58,831 nucleotides of DNA from positions 1,197 through 60,027 of the forward strand of contig DGXY01000120.1 in assembly GCA_002396885.1 (NCBI GenBank), written 5' to 3'. Numbering within the stretch: position 1 is the stretch's first letter; each line of letters starts with the position of its first letter. The notes below the pieces were generated by a model. The model did not search any database, was not told the DNA's origin, and saw only the letters and a list, made by a program, of their open reading frames with translations. A program made the position numbers and the translations under genes. Positions 42,460-52,700 of the stretch are shown here, piece by piece. The stretch is from Akkermansiaceae bacterium UBA5020 (GTDB lineage Bacteria; Verrucomicrobiota; Verrucomicrobiia; Verrucomicrobiales; DEV007).

Positions 42460-44502
42460 CTAGGCCGGCGCCGGCAAACCCGGGAAATCACCCTCGCTCT
42501 CCTTCTCCTTCTCGACGGGACGCTTTTTCGGGGCATCGCTCGGAAGGTCGGGCGGCATGGGCGAAGACGGCGGATTCTGGATCCCGCCGTGCTCCATGAT
42601 TTCGTGGATGTGTTTCGCATCGAGGGTCTCGTACTCGAGGAGTCCCTTCGCGATCACGTCGAGCTTGTCACGGTGGGAGACGATCAGTTCGGTCGCCTTG
42701 GCATAGGCCGTGTCGATGAGGCGCTTGACCTCGGCATCGATCTTCTGGGCGGTGGACTCGCTGTAGTTGCGCGGCGACCCCATGTCGCGACCGAGGAAAA
42801 CGTGCTCCTGATGGTCGCCATATTCGACCATGCCGAGTTCCTCGCTCATGCCCCATTCGCAGACCATCTTGCGGGCGATCGCGGTGGCCTGCTTGATGTC
42901 GCCACTCGCTCCGCTCGCGACATCGCCGAAGACCACCTCTTCAGCGACGCGACCACCCATGATGACGACGAGTTGGTCGAGCAGCTCGCTCTTCCGCTGG
43001 GTGTATTTGTCGGCAATCGGGAGCCACATCGTCGATCCCAGCGAAGGACCGCGGGGGATGATCGTGACCTTGTGCAAGGGATCCGTGTTCTCGAGGAGGA
43101 CAAGAAGAATGGCGTGACCGGCCTCGTGGTAGGCGGTCTTTTCCTTGTCTTTCTCCGAGATCGCGAGGCTCCGGCGCTCCTTGCCCCAGCGCACTTTATC
43201 GCGGGCTTCCTCGAGTTCGGCGAGGGTGATGGCCTTCAGGCCTTTGCGGGCCGCGAGGAGGGCGGCCTCGTTGATGACGTTGGCAAGTTCGGCGCCCGAG
43301 TATCCGGGAGTTCCGCGAGCAATGACTCCCAGATCGACGCCTTCGGCGAGTTTCACCTTCTTCGCGTGGACCTTGAGGATCTCCTCGCGGCCGTTCACAT
43401 CAGGGAGGCCGACGGTGATTTCGCGGTCGAAACGACCGGGGCGAAGCAAGGCCGGGTCGAGCACATCGGGACGGTTCGTCGCCGCGATGATGATGACGCC
43501 TTCCTGGGTATCGAAGCCGTCCATCTCGACGAGGAGGGCGTTGAGCGTCTGCTCGCGTTCGTCGTGTCCACCCCCGAGGCCATGGCCGCGGTGACGACCA
43601 ACAGCGTCGATCTCGTCGATGAAGATGAGGCAGGGCGCGTTCTTCTTGCCTTGCTCGAACATGTCACGAACCCGCGAAGCACCGACGCCGACAAACATTT
43701 CGACAAAGTCCGATCCGCTGATGGAAAAGAAAGGCACGTCCGCCTCACCGGCGATGGCGCGGGCGAGGAGGGTCTTGCCAGTACCCGGCGATCCGACCAT
43801 GAGCACGCCCTTGGGAATGCGACCACCAAGGCGCTGGAATTTTTTGGGATCGCGGAGGTATTCGACGATCTCCCACACCTCTTCCTTCGCTTCCTCGACC
43901 CCGGCGACGTCCTTGAAGGTCACCTTGGCCTTGTCCATCGTCATGAGCTTGGCCTTGCTCTTGCCAAAGCTCATCGCGCCCTTGCCCGCCGCCTTGATCT
44001 GGTGGCGGAAGAGGAAATAGAGGAGGATGAGGAGGAAAAAGATCGGAAGGTAAAAAGACATCATCATCATCCCGAGCCCGTCCGAATCGGTCGGCAGATC
44101 GGAGATCTCGAGGTTCTTCTCCTTAAGGAGCGCCTTCATTTCGTCACCCACGTAGTCAAGGATGATCGGCACGGAGAACTCGCGGTATTTTGAACCGCCC
44201 TTCTGATCGGCAACCTCGGCTTCATACCAGCCGGTGACATACTGCTTCACGCTGCCGTCACGCTGAACCAGACGGAGGAGCTTGGGCGGCTGGGCGGCCG
44301 CATCCACATGGATTTTGCCGTCCTGCACCAGCTTCTTGAACTCGGCGTAGGTGATCGCCTTCGAGGAACTGGAAAGCCCTTTCGACCAGATCGCGAGACC
44401 GAACAGGCCCATGGCGACGGACAGAAGGATCAACCCCTTCCAGTTGAACCCGTTTTCGCCTCCGCCGCGGCGGTCGTTTTGATTCGGTTCGTTTTCTTGC
44501 AT
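42460..44502 (-). CDS. ftsH: ATP-dependent zinc metalloprotease FtsH
   Basis: A 680-residue inner-membrane AAA+ protease that degrades misfolded membrane proteins and unstable regulators. Two transmembrane helices (about 22-40 and 160-180) flank a periplasmic domain. The cytoplasmic part has Walker A GSPGTGKT (about 236-243), Walker B IFIDEIDAVG, the pore motif FVGVGA and the zinc site HEAGH (459-463). The Ser/Gly-rich N-terminus before the first helix and a Pro/Lys/Glu-rich C-terminal tail are variable. ATG 44502 is chosen over an upstream in-frame start, since that region is non-coding in character. It diverges from the orphan ECF sigma gene. Confidence 0.97.
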   Translation of the reverse strand: MQENEPNQNDRRGGGENGFNWKGLILLSVAMGLFGLAIWSKGLSSSSKAITYAEFKKLVQDGKIHVDAAAQPPKLLRLVQRDGSVKQYVTGWYEAEVADQKGGSKYREFSVPIILDYVGDEMKALLKEKNLEISDLPTDSDGLGMMMMSFYLPIFFLLILLYFLFRHQIKAAGKGAMSFGKSKAKLMTMDKAKVTFKDVAGVEEAKEEVWEIVEYLRDPKKFQRLGGRIPKGVLMVGSPGTGKTLLARAIAGEADVPFFSISGSDFVEMFVGVGASRVRDMFEQGKKNAPCLIFIDEIDAVGRHRGHGLGGGHDEREQTLNALLVEMDGFDTQEGVIIIAATNRPDVLDPALLRPGRFDREITVGLPDVNGREEILKVHAKKVKLAEGVDLGVIARGTPGYSGAELANVINEAALLAARKGLKAITLAELEEARDKVRWGKERRSLAISEKDKEKTAYHEAGHAILLVLLENTDPLHKVTIIPRGPSLGSTMWLPIADKYTQRKSELLDQLVVIMGGRVAEEVVFGDVASGASGDIKQATAIARKMVCEWGMSEELGMVEYGDHQEHVFLGRDMGSPRNYSESTAQKIDAEVKRLIDTAYAKATELIVSHRDKLDVIAKGLLEYETLDAKHIHEIMEHGGIQNPPSSPMPPDLPSDAPKKRPVEKEKESEGDFPGLPAPA

Positions 44503-44673
44503 GAAGTCGTCTGGTAAGGAATACGGCGCAGGCCGCCACTTCGATCCTACCACAAGGCCACCCCCCGCGCAAACGCCGCAATCCGACACGATGAGGACCG
44601 GAAGACCGGGTCTTGTCGCAATCTGGCCTTATGGGTCCATCAAAATGATAAGTAACTCTAATTTCGATTTCAT

Positions 44674-44702
44674 TTGTCGATCAATGAATACCAAAATAAG
44701 AT
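44674..44702 (+). promoter_or_regulatory. Candidate promoter of the orphan sigma gene
   Basis: TTGTCG (44674-44679) and TAAGAT (44697-44702) stand 17 bases apart in an AT-rich island (44635-44715) in this GC-rich chromosome. Transcription would begin around 44709, only 3 bases before the ATG at 44712, giving a leaderless message unless translation starts at ATG 44772. Confidence 0.45.
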
Positions 44703-44711
44703 TCTCTCATT

Positions 44712-45308
44712 ATGATACCAAACCCCGTTTCGGATCCAGAGCGTGCTTACGATGATGTGGCCGATGGCGCGATGCTTGCGGGAATCGCGGCGGGAGATCA
44801 AGAGGCTTTCCGACGGCTGCACCATCGCTATGCCGGGCTTCTCTATGCGGCGATCCATCGCCTCCTCGGGGATCCGGCCGACACCGAGGAAATCCTCCAA
44901 GAGGTTTTGAATTCGCTTTGGCACAAAGCCGACCAGTATCACCCGGGCCGTGGCCGCCCCATCACCTGGCTGGCCTCCACGGCGCGAAACCGCGCCATTG
45001 ACCGTCTTCGCGCCCGCAAACGCCAAGCCCGTCTCAAGGACGCCTACACGCAGGCCATCGACTTCGTCCCTAGGAGCACCTCGTCGGTCACCGGCCCCGA
45101 GGCCGCGAGCCGGCGCGACACCTGCGAGGCGGTGCGCTCGGCCGTGATGGAACTCACCGAAAACCAGCGCGAGGCGATCGAAAAAGTCTACTTCGAGGGT
45201 CTCACCCAACAGCAGATCGCCGACCAACTTGGCGAACCGCTCGGCACGGTGAAGGCCCGCATCCGCCGCGGTCTCGCCAAGTTGAGGCAGACGATCGGCG
45301 AAGAGTGA
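44712..45308 (+). CDS. ECF-type RNA polymerase sigma factor (orphan)
   Basis: A 198-residue sigma-70-family protein with region 2 (DQEAFRRLHHRYAGLLYAAIHR, DTEEILQEVLNSLWHKADQY, ITWLASTARNRAIDRLR) and region 4 (LTENQREAIEKVYFEGLTQQQIADQLGEPLGTVKARIRRGLAKLR). Unlike the sigma gene near 27 kb, no anti-sigma gene follows: the next gene is convergent and starts 15 bases after the stop. Region 2-4 order and size suit an ECF factor for a specific stress or surface signal. It may be controlled by a distant regulator. ATG 44712 is followed by a second in-frame ATG at 44772. Confidence 0.92.
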   Translation: MIPNPVSDPERAYDDVADGAMLAGIAAGDQEAFRRLHHRYAGLLYAAIHRLLGDPADTEEILQEVLNSLWHKADQYHPGRGRPITWLASTARNRAIDRLRARKRQARLKDAYTQAIDFVPRSTSSVTGPEAASRRDTCEAVRSAVMELTENQREAIEKVYFEGLTQQQIADQLGEPLGTVKARIRRGLAKLRQTIGEE

Positions 45309-45323
45309 GCGGCCCGACTGTCC

Positions 45324-47060
45324 TCACTTGAAGATCGCATCGAGCCCCATCGCGCTCTTCCGCGCGATCTTCGGCACGATTTTCGGGCGCGAACGCTTCA
45401 ACACCAAATAGGCGATCGAGAGGAGCCGCAGACCGATGATCTTGTCGATGAACCGGTAGTCGGGCGTCTGCCGGACGAGGTATTTGAGAAAGAGCCGGAT
45501 CGAACGGCTCCCCAACTTGAAGGGCTTGAAATCATACTTCACCGAGTAGCGGAAACGGCTCCCGCGCGGGTAGCGTTTCTTGTATTGCTTCTTCGCTTTT
45601 TCGAGACGCTTCCGGAGTTCCTCGTCGTCGGGACGGAAAAAATACTCCCGCGCCAAGGCGATGAGCCCGAAAGTGTATTCCATGTATTCGATGTCCTCCT
45701 CGGGCAGGCCGCACTGGAGCGCGAGGCTACGCATGCGCTTGATCTTCGCCATGGCCGCGTGCCCCGCCCGGATCGCCGCTTCGCCGTCCTCGACGAGGTG
45801 CCCGAGCATGCGCTTGATCGATTGGGCGACAAAGATGTGATGCCAATAGACGCCAAGGAGCGGGGGAATGCGGACGCGACGGAAATAGAACCGCTGCCGT
45901 GCGAAGTCGGGCAGATAGAGGAGTTGGATCACGACTTCCTCCGAGAGACGCATCAGCTCGAGCAGGGCCGCCTTGTTCTCGACGAGGGGCAGGTGCGAGA
46001 CCGCCTCCTCGACCAGCTCGCCATGCTTGAAGAGCCGGAGGGTGACAAAGGTATTGATCTCCGTCCAGATCGAGCCCGTCCCGAGGAAGGCAAGGCGGCG
46101 GAACGGGGTCCATCCGCCGGTCTGGCACCACACCGAGATGCCGATCACGTTCGGAGCATCGCGGAGTTCGATCGCGATCTGTTCGTAATCGCCGCCAACA
46201 AAGCTGGGGTATTCGCCGCAGCCTTCATATTCCCGACGGCTCTGGAGCTCGACGATTTTCGGAAGGGCGGTGACGAAGAAATTCCGGTTCAGCGAAAGGT
46301 AGCGGAAGAAATCCGATTCCCCATATTTCATCGAGAGGACGAGGGCCGGACTGGTGATTCCCTCGGTCGTTTTTTCCAAGGTGGCGTGGTGCCAGATGAG
46401 ATCCCCGACCTCGTGGGCCCCGACCGTCCAGGTGCGGAAGATGCAGCGCCGCCGATGTTGCTCGAAGACGGGCAGGATCGTTTTGAGGCAGCGGTTCACC
46501 ATCGCCGGGCTCTTGAGGACGAGCCGGCTCCGGAAGTCCTCCTTCACATCAAGCCCGTCGCTTTCACCAATGCGCAAGACGACGCCCGCTACTTCGGGAA
46601 AGTCGGTGAAAAAACGGTCGAGAAGACCCGAGAGAAATTCGCGCTGCCTCTTCTCGTTTCGACCGAGTTGTTTTTCGATCGTCGGAGTCAGTGTGAGGAT
46701 GTCCATCGTCAGGTAGACCTGGAGCCCCTCTTCGTGAATGATGCGGAAGAGTTCCCGGAACTCCTCGCGATAGATCTCGACGCGCCCGGCGACCGCTTCC
46801 TCGAGATAGTGGTGTCGCGCGAGGTGCGGCACGTCGTCGAGGGTGACCCCGTTGTAGCCGATCGTGGAGACACTGCGGCAGAAGGTTCTCATGTCCTCGC
46901 GCACCTTGAGGAAAGCCTCGCGCAATTCCTCCGCTTCCATCTCCTGGAACCGCATCCACGGCAGCTTTGACCAGTTGATGCGGAAACGCTCATAACCCGG
47001 AAAAAACGGGCCGATCGCATCGATCAGGTAGAGCGGGGAATCGAGGGCGGGTAAGTCCAC
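45324..47060 (-). CDS. Unidentified large protein, barrel-like (possible glycoside-hydrolase-related)
   Basis: A 578-residue protein from GTG 47060. There is no signal peptide, so it is probably cytosolic. Parts resemble a TIM barrel of the glycoside-hydrolase type (TMDILTLTPTIEKQLG, GVVLRIGESDG, SVWCQTGGWTPFRRLAFLGTG, LYLIDAIGPF), perhaps in the range of GH67 alpha-glucuronidases, but I am not sure. The C-terminal ~180 residues are basic and helical. The conserved-looking Glu of GESDG and the WCQTGGW segment would be active-site candidates. No neighbour suggests a substrate. It ends 15 bases from the convergent sigma gene. Confidence 0.6.
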   Translation of the reverse strand: MDLPALDSPLYLIDAIGPFFPGYERFRINWSKLPWMRFQEMEAEELREAFLKVREDMRTFCRSVSTIGYNGVTLDDVPHLARHHYLEEAVAGRVEIYREEFRELFRIIHEEGLQVYLTMDILTLTPTIEKQLGRNEKRQREFLSGLLDRFFTDFPEVAGVVLRIGESDGLDVKEDFRSRLVLKSPAMVNRCLKTILPVFEQHRRRCIFRTWTVGAHEVGDLIWHHATLEKTTEGITSPALVLSMKYGESDFFRYLSLNRNFFVTALPKIVELQSRREYEGCGEYPSFVGGDYEQIAIELRDAPNVIGISVWCQTGGWTPFRRLAFLGTGSIWTEINTFVTLRLFKHGELVEEAVSHLPLVENKAALLELMRLSEEVVIQLLYLPDFARQRFYFRRVRIPPLLGVYWHHIFVAQSIKRMLGHLVEDGEAAIRAGHAAMAKIKRMRSLALQCGLPEEDIEYMEYTFGLIALAREYFFRPDDEELRKRLEKAKKQYKKRYPRGSRFRYSVKYDFKPFKLGSRSIRLFLKYLVRQTPDYRFIDKIIGLRLLSIAYLVLKRSRPKIVPKIARKSAMGLDAIFK

Positions 47061-47400
47061 GGCGGAAAGAAGGGGTTCTTAGCGCAACCGGCGCCAAGTC
47101 GCAACGGATTCATCGTGTGGCAACAGCGACAACGCGTGTCGGATTTGTCACTTCGTAGCGTTTTTCACACCAGCTTGAAACCCACTCCGTGCCTCGTGCG
47201 ACGGAATACCGGGGCGCCTGCGACAAATCTTCAACCGACAGCCACGGCACCTTTTCCATCCCTTCGGAAGAGGTGCAGGCGGCACCGGTCTGAACGACGA
47301 TTGCGGATTTCTTGAAATTTTGGGGAGGGCCCCCGCGTATGGGAGGGAGGAATCCCTCTTCCCCTTTTCCGAGGAATACCGTATCAGTTAGCCTTCGATC
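47061..47400. other. 340-base gap with hairpins upstream of the ThuA gene; no gene seen
   Basis: This is the longest intergenic stretch with no gene or decayed gene in it. It lies between two divergent genes. Two short stems are visible: GGGG-AGGG-CCCC (47322-47333) and GAGGGA-GGAA-TCCCTC (47343-47358), ~45 bases before the ThuA start. A minus-strand frame is open across it, but its third-position GC is low, so I do not call a gene. I see no confident promoter. Confidence 0.5.
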
Positions 47401-48417
47401 ATGAAATCCCTGAAAACCCGCCTCATCCGTCTCCTCACCAATCCCGCGGCCATCGCCGTCGTCGCCGCGATCGGCGTGGCGGCTGCGGTCTTCTCGCTCA
47501 CCTCGTGCGGGGAAAAAGCCTTCGCGGCCGTCGAGAAAACGAAGATCGTCTTCATCGCCGGCAAAAAGAGCCACCCTTCCGGGCAACATGAGTTCAACGC
47601 GGGAGCCATCCTCCTCGCCCGCGCCCTTAACGAGCAAAGCGGCCTGCCCATCGAGGTGAAGGTCGTCCACAACGGTTGGCCAACGGATGAAACGGTCTTC
47701 GAAGGAGCCAAGGCCATCGTGATCTACTCCGACGGCAACGCGAGCCATCCCGCCAACGGCAACGAGGCGAAGATCGAAGCGATGCTGGCGAAGGGCGTCG
47801 GGATCATGTGCATGCACTACGCCGTCGAGGTGCCCAAGGGCGAACAGGGCGAGCGTTTCAAGAAATGGATCGGAGGGCACTATGAGAGCGGTTACTCCAC
47901 CAATCCCCACTGGACCGCCGGGGTCGAGATCAAGGAAGGTCACCCCATCAGCCGCGGCGTGCCCGGCTTCAGCGCGAACGACGAGTGGTATTACAACATG
48001 CGCTTCGCCGACCCGAAGACGGCCGAGGACATTGTCACCAGCGTGCCCACGCGGGAGAAGATCAACCGCTACATCCACTGGACTCCCGACGGCGAAAAGG
48101 GCCTCGGCAAACGCCAGACGATGATGTGGGCGGTCGAGCGTCCGGACGGCGGACGCGGCATCGGTTTCACCGGCGGCCACTGGCACCGCAACTGGGCGAT
48201 CGATGATTTCCGCAGGCTCGTCCTCAACGCGATCCTCTGGACTGCGAAGGTCGAGGTGCCCGACAGCGGAGTCGCTTCTCAACCCGTCACCGAAGCGCAG
48301 CTCAACGAAAACCTCGATCCGAAGGACAAGATGGAGCAAGTCGCCCTGCCTTCAAAAGCCGACCTCACCCAGCCTGCCTCCGAGAAGGTCGAGTTTCGTT
48401 GGCCTGGGAAAAAGTGA
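47401..48417 (+). CDS. ThuA-domain lipoprotein (trehalose-utilisation-like)
   Basis: A 338-residue protein with a signal/lipobox (FSLTSC, Cys36) and a ThuA-like class I glutamine-amidotransferase-like domain (about 48-290): TKIVFIAGKKSHPSGQHEFNAG, VGIMCMHYAVEVPKGEQG, GFTGGHWHRNWAIDDFRRLV. ThuA is named from trehalose utilisation in rhizobia, where it acts with 3-keto sugars; exported ThuA proteins are common in PVC bacteria. The catalytic Cys-equivalent reads CMHY here. It is followed 10 bases later by murI, an unexpected partner. The exact substrate is unknown. Confidence 0.88.
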   Translation: MKSLKTRLIRLLTNPAAIAVVAAIGVAAAVFSLTSCGEKAFAAVEKTKIVFIAGKKSHPSGQHEFNAGAILLARALNEQSGLPIEVKVVHNGWPTDETVFEGAKAIVIYSDGNASHPANGNEAKIEAMLAKGVGIMCMHYAVEVPKGEQGERFKKWIGGHYESGYSTNPHWTAGVEIKEGHPISRGVPGFSANDEWYYNMRFADPKTAEDIVTSVPTREKINRYIHWTPDGEKGLGKRQTMMWAVERPDGGRGIGFTGGHWHRNWAIDDFRRLVLNAILWTAKVEVPDSGVASQPVTEAQLNENLDPKDKMEQVALPSKADLTQPASEKVEFRWPGKK

Positions 48418-48427
48418 CCGTGATCCC

Positions 48428-49213
48428 GTGAAAATCGGCCTGCTCGATTCCGGTGTCGGTGGTCTTTCGGTCTTGCGTGAGATCCACCGGCTCCTGCCCT
48501 CTGTCTCGCTGCACTACGTCGGCGATTCGGCTTGGTGTCCCTACGGCACGAAGAGCCCCGAAGTGATCCAGCAGCGGGTCTTCGAAATCGCCGACTATCT
48601 CCTCGGCCACGGCGCCGAGATCCTCGTGATCGCCTGCAACTCCGCCACGATCCAGGCGGTCGGGGCCCTACGGGCCGAATATCCCCTGCCCGTCGTCGGG
48701 ATGGAGCCGGGCGTGAAACCGGCCGCAGAGCGCACCCGCACGGGCGTCATCGGCGTGCTCGCCACCGAAGCCTCCCTCGCGGGGGAGAAATTTCACCAGC
48801 TCGTCAACACCCACGCGAGCGGAGTCCGGGTCATCACGCGGCCCTGTCCGCGCTTTGTCGAACTCGTCGAGGCCGGCATCCTCGATGGACCACAGGCCGA
48901 AGCGGCCGTCGATGAAGCCCTCTCGCCCCTCCTCGAGGCGGGCGCGGATGTATTTGTGTTAGGGTGCACGCATTATCCGTTCTTGCGACCGGTGATCGAG
49001 CGGCGTTTGCCGGAAGGTTCCGTCGTAGTCGATACGGGACCGGCCGTGGCGAAACGGGTCGCCTCCCTGCTGCCCGCGGTTGATCCGGAAGCGCCGTGCC
49101 TGATCCACATCGAGACAACCGGCGAGATCGGCCGACTCGAGGCTTTGCTGCCGCGCTTGCTACCCGGAATGGCGGTCATCAGCACCGCGTGCCGGATCGG
49201 CGGACAGGCGTGA
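48428..49213 (+). CDS. murI: Glutamate racemase
   Basis: A 261-residue cytosolic enzyme that makes D-glutamate for peptidoglycan. It has MKIGLLDSGVGGLSVL at the start and both catalytic cysteines, Cys70 (ACNSAT) and Cys180 (LGCTHYP). No ATG exists; the GTG at 48428 begins exactly at this conserved N-terminus, so the call on the start is firm. It lies 10 bases past the ThuA stop. The C-terminal half ends as usual for the family (ISTACRIGG...). Confidence 0.95.
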   Translation: MKIGLLDSGVGGLSVLREIHRLLPSVSLHYVGDSAWCPYGTKSPEVIQQRVFEIADYLLGHGAEILVIACNSATIQAVGALRAEYPLPVVGMEPGVKPAAERTRTGVIGVLATEASLAGEKFHQLVNTHASGVRVITRPCPRFVELVEAGILDGPQAEAAVDEALSPLLEAGADVFVLGCTHYPFLRPVIERRLPEGSVVVDTGPAVAKRVASLLPAVDPEAPCLIHIETTGEIGRLEALLPRLLPGMAVISTACRIGGQA

Positions 49214-49293
49214 ACCTCACTCCGCTTTCATCACCGCCGCCAGCACCGACTTTAGTCTCGATTTTTCCGGCGGGACCCTTTATCACAGTTCCC

Positions 49294-49653
49294 ATGTCAC
49301 CCCACACCACCGTCAGCATCCATCCCTATTTCGAACCACACGAGGGCAAACTCGCCGAATTCATCGCCGGAATGCCCGCCTTCGTCGAGCGCACGCGCAG
49401 CGAGGAAGCGGTGCTCTTTTATGACTTCACCGTCTGCGATGGGATCGTTTTCTGCCGCGAAGCCTACGTCGGCGGCGAAGGTGCCCTTGCCCATTTACAG
49501 AACGTCGGCGACCTCCTCGAAAAGGCCCTCGGCATCGCCGAACTCGTGCGTCTCGAAGTGCACGGAGCGGCGCCGGAACTGGACAAGATGCGCGAAGCGT
49601 TGAAGGAACTCCCGGTTTCATGGTTCGTTCTCGAAACCGGACTCGAGAAGTAA
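49294..49653 (+). CDS. Small ABM-type (dimeric alpha/beta barrel) protein
   Basis: A 119-residue protein with the look of the antibiotic-biosynthesis-monooxygenase/ferredoxin-like fold: VSIHPYFEPHEGKLAEFIAGMPAFVERTRSEEAVLFYDFTVCDG then CREAYVGGEGALAHLQN. ATG 49294 is chosen because it starts the strand pattern, while the upstream in-frame sequence overlaps murI. Such proteins can be monooxygenases, isomerases or haem-related; a role is not evident. The gap to the next gene is 116 bases. Confidence 0.7.
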   Translation: MSPHTTVSIHPYFEPHEGKLAEFIAGMPAFVERTRSEEAVLFYDFTVCDGIVFCREAYVGGEGALAHLQNVGDLLEKALGIAELVRLEVHGAAPELDKMREALKELPVSWFVLETGLEK

Positions 49654-49769
49654 AACGGAACTCCCCGCGATCAAGTCATGGCCGAATCGTCATAAGAATT
49701 GGCGCATGTCCTCAAGTCGCCCCTGACGGGCGCAACGATTTTGGAATGTTATCGAAACACCCCCGTTTC

Positions 49770-52700
49770 ATGAGAACGACCCTCCTCTCCCTCGCCCTGT
49801 CCCTGTTCCTCCTCTCCGGTGTAGACCTGAACGCCGGGGACCGCTCCGGCCCCATCCGCGTCCTCTTCGTCGGTCATGAAGCCGATCACCATCCCTCGGG
49901 AGTCTACGCGCCCATGCTGATGGAGGCGCTCGGTCGCGATGCGATCTGGTTCGACTACGTCACGACGCCCGAGGCCGCCTTTGGAGACAAGGAGTTTCTC
50001 GCGAACTACGACGCCGTCCTTCTCTACGCAAACCACGCGAAGATCGAACCCACCCACTGGGAAAATCTGAAATCCTTCATCGAGGGCGGCCGCGGTTTCG
50101 TGCCAGTTCACTGCGCGAGCTGGTGTTTCCAGAACATCCCCGAATTCGACCAGGTCGTCGGCGGCCGTTTCGCCCATCACAAGACCGCGGTCTTCCGTCC
50201 GAAGACGATCGCGCCCGATCACGAGGCGATCAAGGATGTGCCCGGTTTCGAGGCCTGGGACGAGACCTACGTGCACAAAAACCACAATGTGCAGGACCGC
50301 ACCGTCCTCCAAGTGCGCGAGGTCGCGAAAGACGACAACATCACCGAACCCGAACCCTGGACCTGGATCCGCACGCAGGGAAAAGGCCGCGTCTTCTACA
50401 CCGCCTCCGGTCATGACGAACGCGTCTGGAGCCTGCCGGAATTTCACCAGCTCCTCAAGCGCGGCATTCTCTGGAGCATCGGCGACGAGCGCCGGGCCAC
50501 CTACGCGTCTTTCCTGACACAACAAGAACGCGAGGAGCGGGTCAAGGATCCCAATGTCGCCAACTACGAGAAGCGCCCCGAACCGCTCACCTTCCAGAAG
50601 CCCTTTTCGCCGAAAGGCTCGATGGAGCGCACCCAGGTGCCGGCTGACTTGAAACTCGAACTTTTCGCCAGCGACCCCGACATCGGCAAACCGATCGCGA
50701 TGGCCTGGGACGAGCGCGGACGCTGCTGGCTCGCCGAGACCTCCGACTACCCGCACGAAGTCGCCGAGAACGGCGTCGGCGGCGACCGCATCCGCATCTG
50801 TGAAGACACCGATGGCGATGGCAAGGCCGACAAGTTCACGGTCTTCGCTGAGGGGCTCAACATCCCCACGGGTCTTGTCTTCAGCCAAGGTGGCCTCATC
50901 GTTTCGCAGCCGCCGCGCTTCTTTTTTCTCAAGGATACCAATGGCGACGACGTCGCGGACGTGAAGGAAGAAGTTATGACCGGATGGGGCATCGGCGACA
51001 CCCACGCCCAGGCCAGCAACCTCCACTACGGCTACGACAACTGGCTCCATGGCTCGGTCGGCTATTCGGGCTTCGCCGGCGAGGTCGGCGGAAAGCGGCA
51101 CGAGTTCAAGATGGGCACCTACCGATTCAAGCCCGACGGCTCGGCGATCGAGTTCCTCCACCAGTTCACGAACAACACCTGGGCGCAGAGCCAGAACGAG
51201 GCCGGCGACAATTTCGGCGGCACCGCCAACGGCGCTCCCATCTTCTTCGGTGGCATTCCCCAGACGGTCGTCCCCGAAGGGATGCGCGTGCAGACCGCGA
51301 AGAAGATCAACCGCGTCGATCTCGCCCACGCCATCACCCCGAATTATCGGCAGGTCGATGTGATGGGCGGCTACACTGCGGCGGCGGGCTCGGCCTTCAT
51401 CTACTCCGACAATCTCCCCGAACGACTCCAGGGCATGGCCATGGTCACCGAGCCGACGATGAAACTGGTCTCGCTCATGGACGTCCGTCCCGATGGTGCC
51501 GGCTACACCGCCCACGATGCGATGAACCTGCTCGCGAGCACCGACGAGTGGACCTCGCCCGTCTATGCCGAGGTGGGTCCCGATGGCGCGGTGTGGATCG
51601 CGGACTGGCAAAATTTCATCATCCAGCACAATCCCACGCCGAACGTCGATCGAGGCGGCTACGACGCCAAGACCGGCGTCGGCGGCGCCCACGAGAATCC
51701 CCTGCGCGACCACTCCCGCGGCCGCATCTACCGGATCGTCTGGGACCAGGCGACCGAACCGAAGGTGAAGAGCCTCACCGGTGCCGACGCCGCCGCTTTA
51801 GTGGCAACGTTAGGGTCGGGCACCCAGCACTGGCGTCTCACCGCGCAGCGGCTTCTCGTCGAAGGGAAAAAGAGCGAGGCCGCGCCGGAGCTTGTGAAAC
51901 TCGTCCTGGCCAACGACGGCAAGATCGCGGCGATCCACGCGCTTTGGACACTGCACGGTCTCGGCCAGCTCGACGAGCCCGTCCACCAGGCCGCGCTGCT
52001 CGCGAAGGACGCGAAGTTGCGCCGCAATGCGATCCGCGCGCTCGGATCCGACGCGGTCGCCTCGAAGCTCTTCTTCGGCTCGGGTGTCGTGACCGACCCC
52101 GATCTCAACACCCGTCTCGCCGCTTTCGTCAAACTCGGTGAATTCCCCACGACTCCCGAGGTCCAGACGCTCGTGAAGCGGCTCGCGATGGACGAGGCGA
52201 CCCGCAAGGATGAATGGCTCACCGAGGCAATCAAGCTGCTTTCGAACGTTCATGACGCGGCCCTCTACACCGAGGGACCGAACCTTCTTCCCAATCCCGG
52301 GATGGAGGAAGTGGGTCCAGATGGATTCCCCGTCGGTTGGAAACGGCGCGACTACGGCGGCGAACCCAAGAAGAAAGGCAACGAGAGCGCCGAGTGGGCC
52401 ATCGTGAGCGGCAAGGACATGGTCAAGAGTGGCAAGAACGCCTTCCGCTGCATCACCCGCGCGCCCGCCGACACGAGCTTCTTTTCCGATGTCGAGTTGA
52501 AGCCGAATACCGAATACAAGATGAGCGCCTGGGTCAAGGCCCACGGCTTCAAGAACCCGAGCAAGGTCAGCCTGAACGATCACATCGGCCGGGCCGAGAC
52601 CGAGAAGGTGACGAGACAGTCCGGCTGGGTGAAGGTGGAGACGACCTTCAACAGCAAGGACCGGCCCAAGGCGAGCATCAACCTGCTCCACGTCGCCTGG

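Noticed and set aside
47110..47260. A minus-strand frame with protein-like sequence ending at 47110 (MEKVPWLSVEDLS...)
   Set aside because: Charged and hydrophobic residues look plausible, but the third-position GC is far below that of neighbouring genes and the upstream part is antisense to the ThuA gene. Not enough to call a small gene.
49749..51713. A 654-codon minus-strand open frame
   Set aside because: Shadow of the ThuA/propeller gene; its sequence is biased to Asp, Val, Glu, Gly and Arg with no motif.
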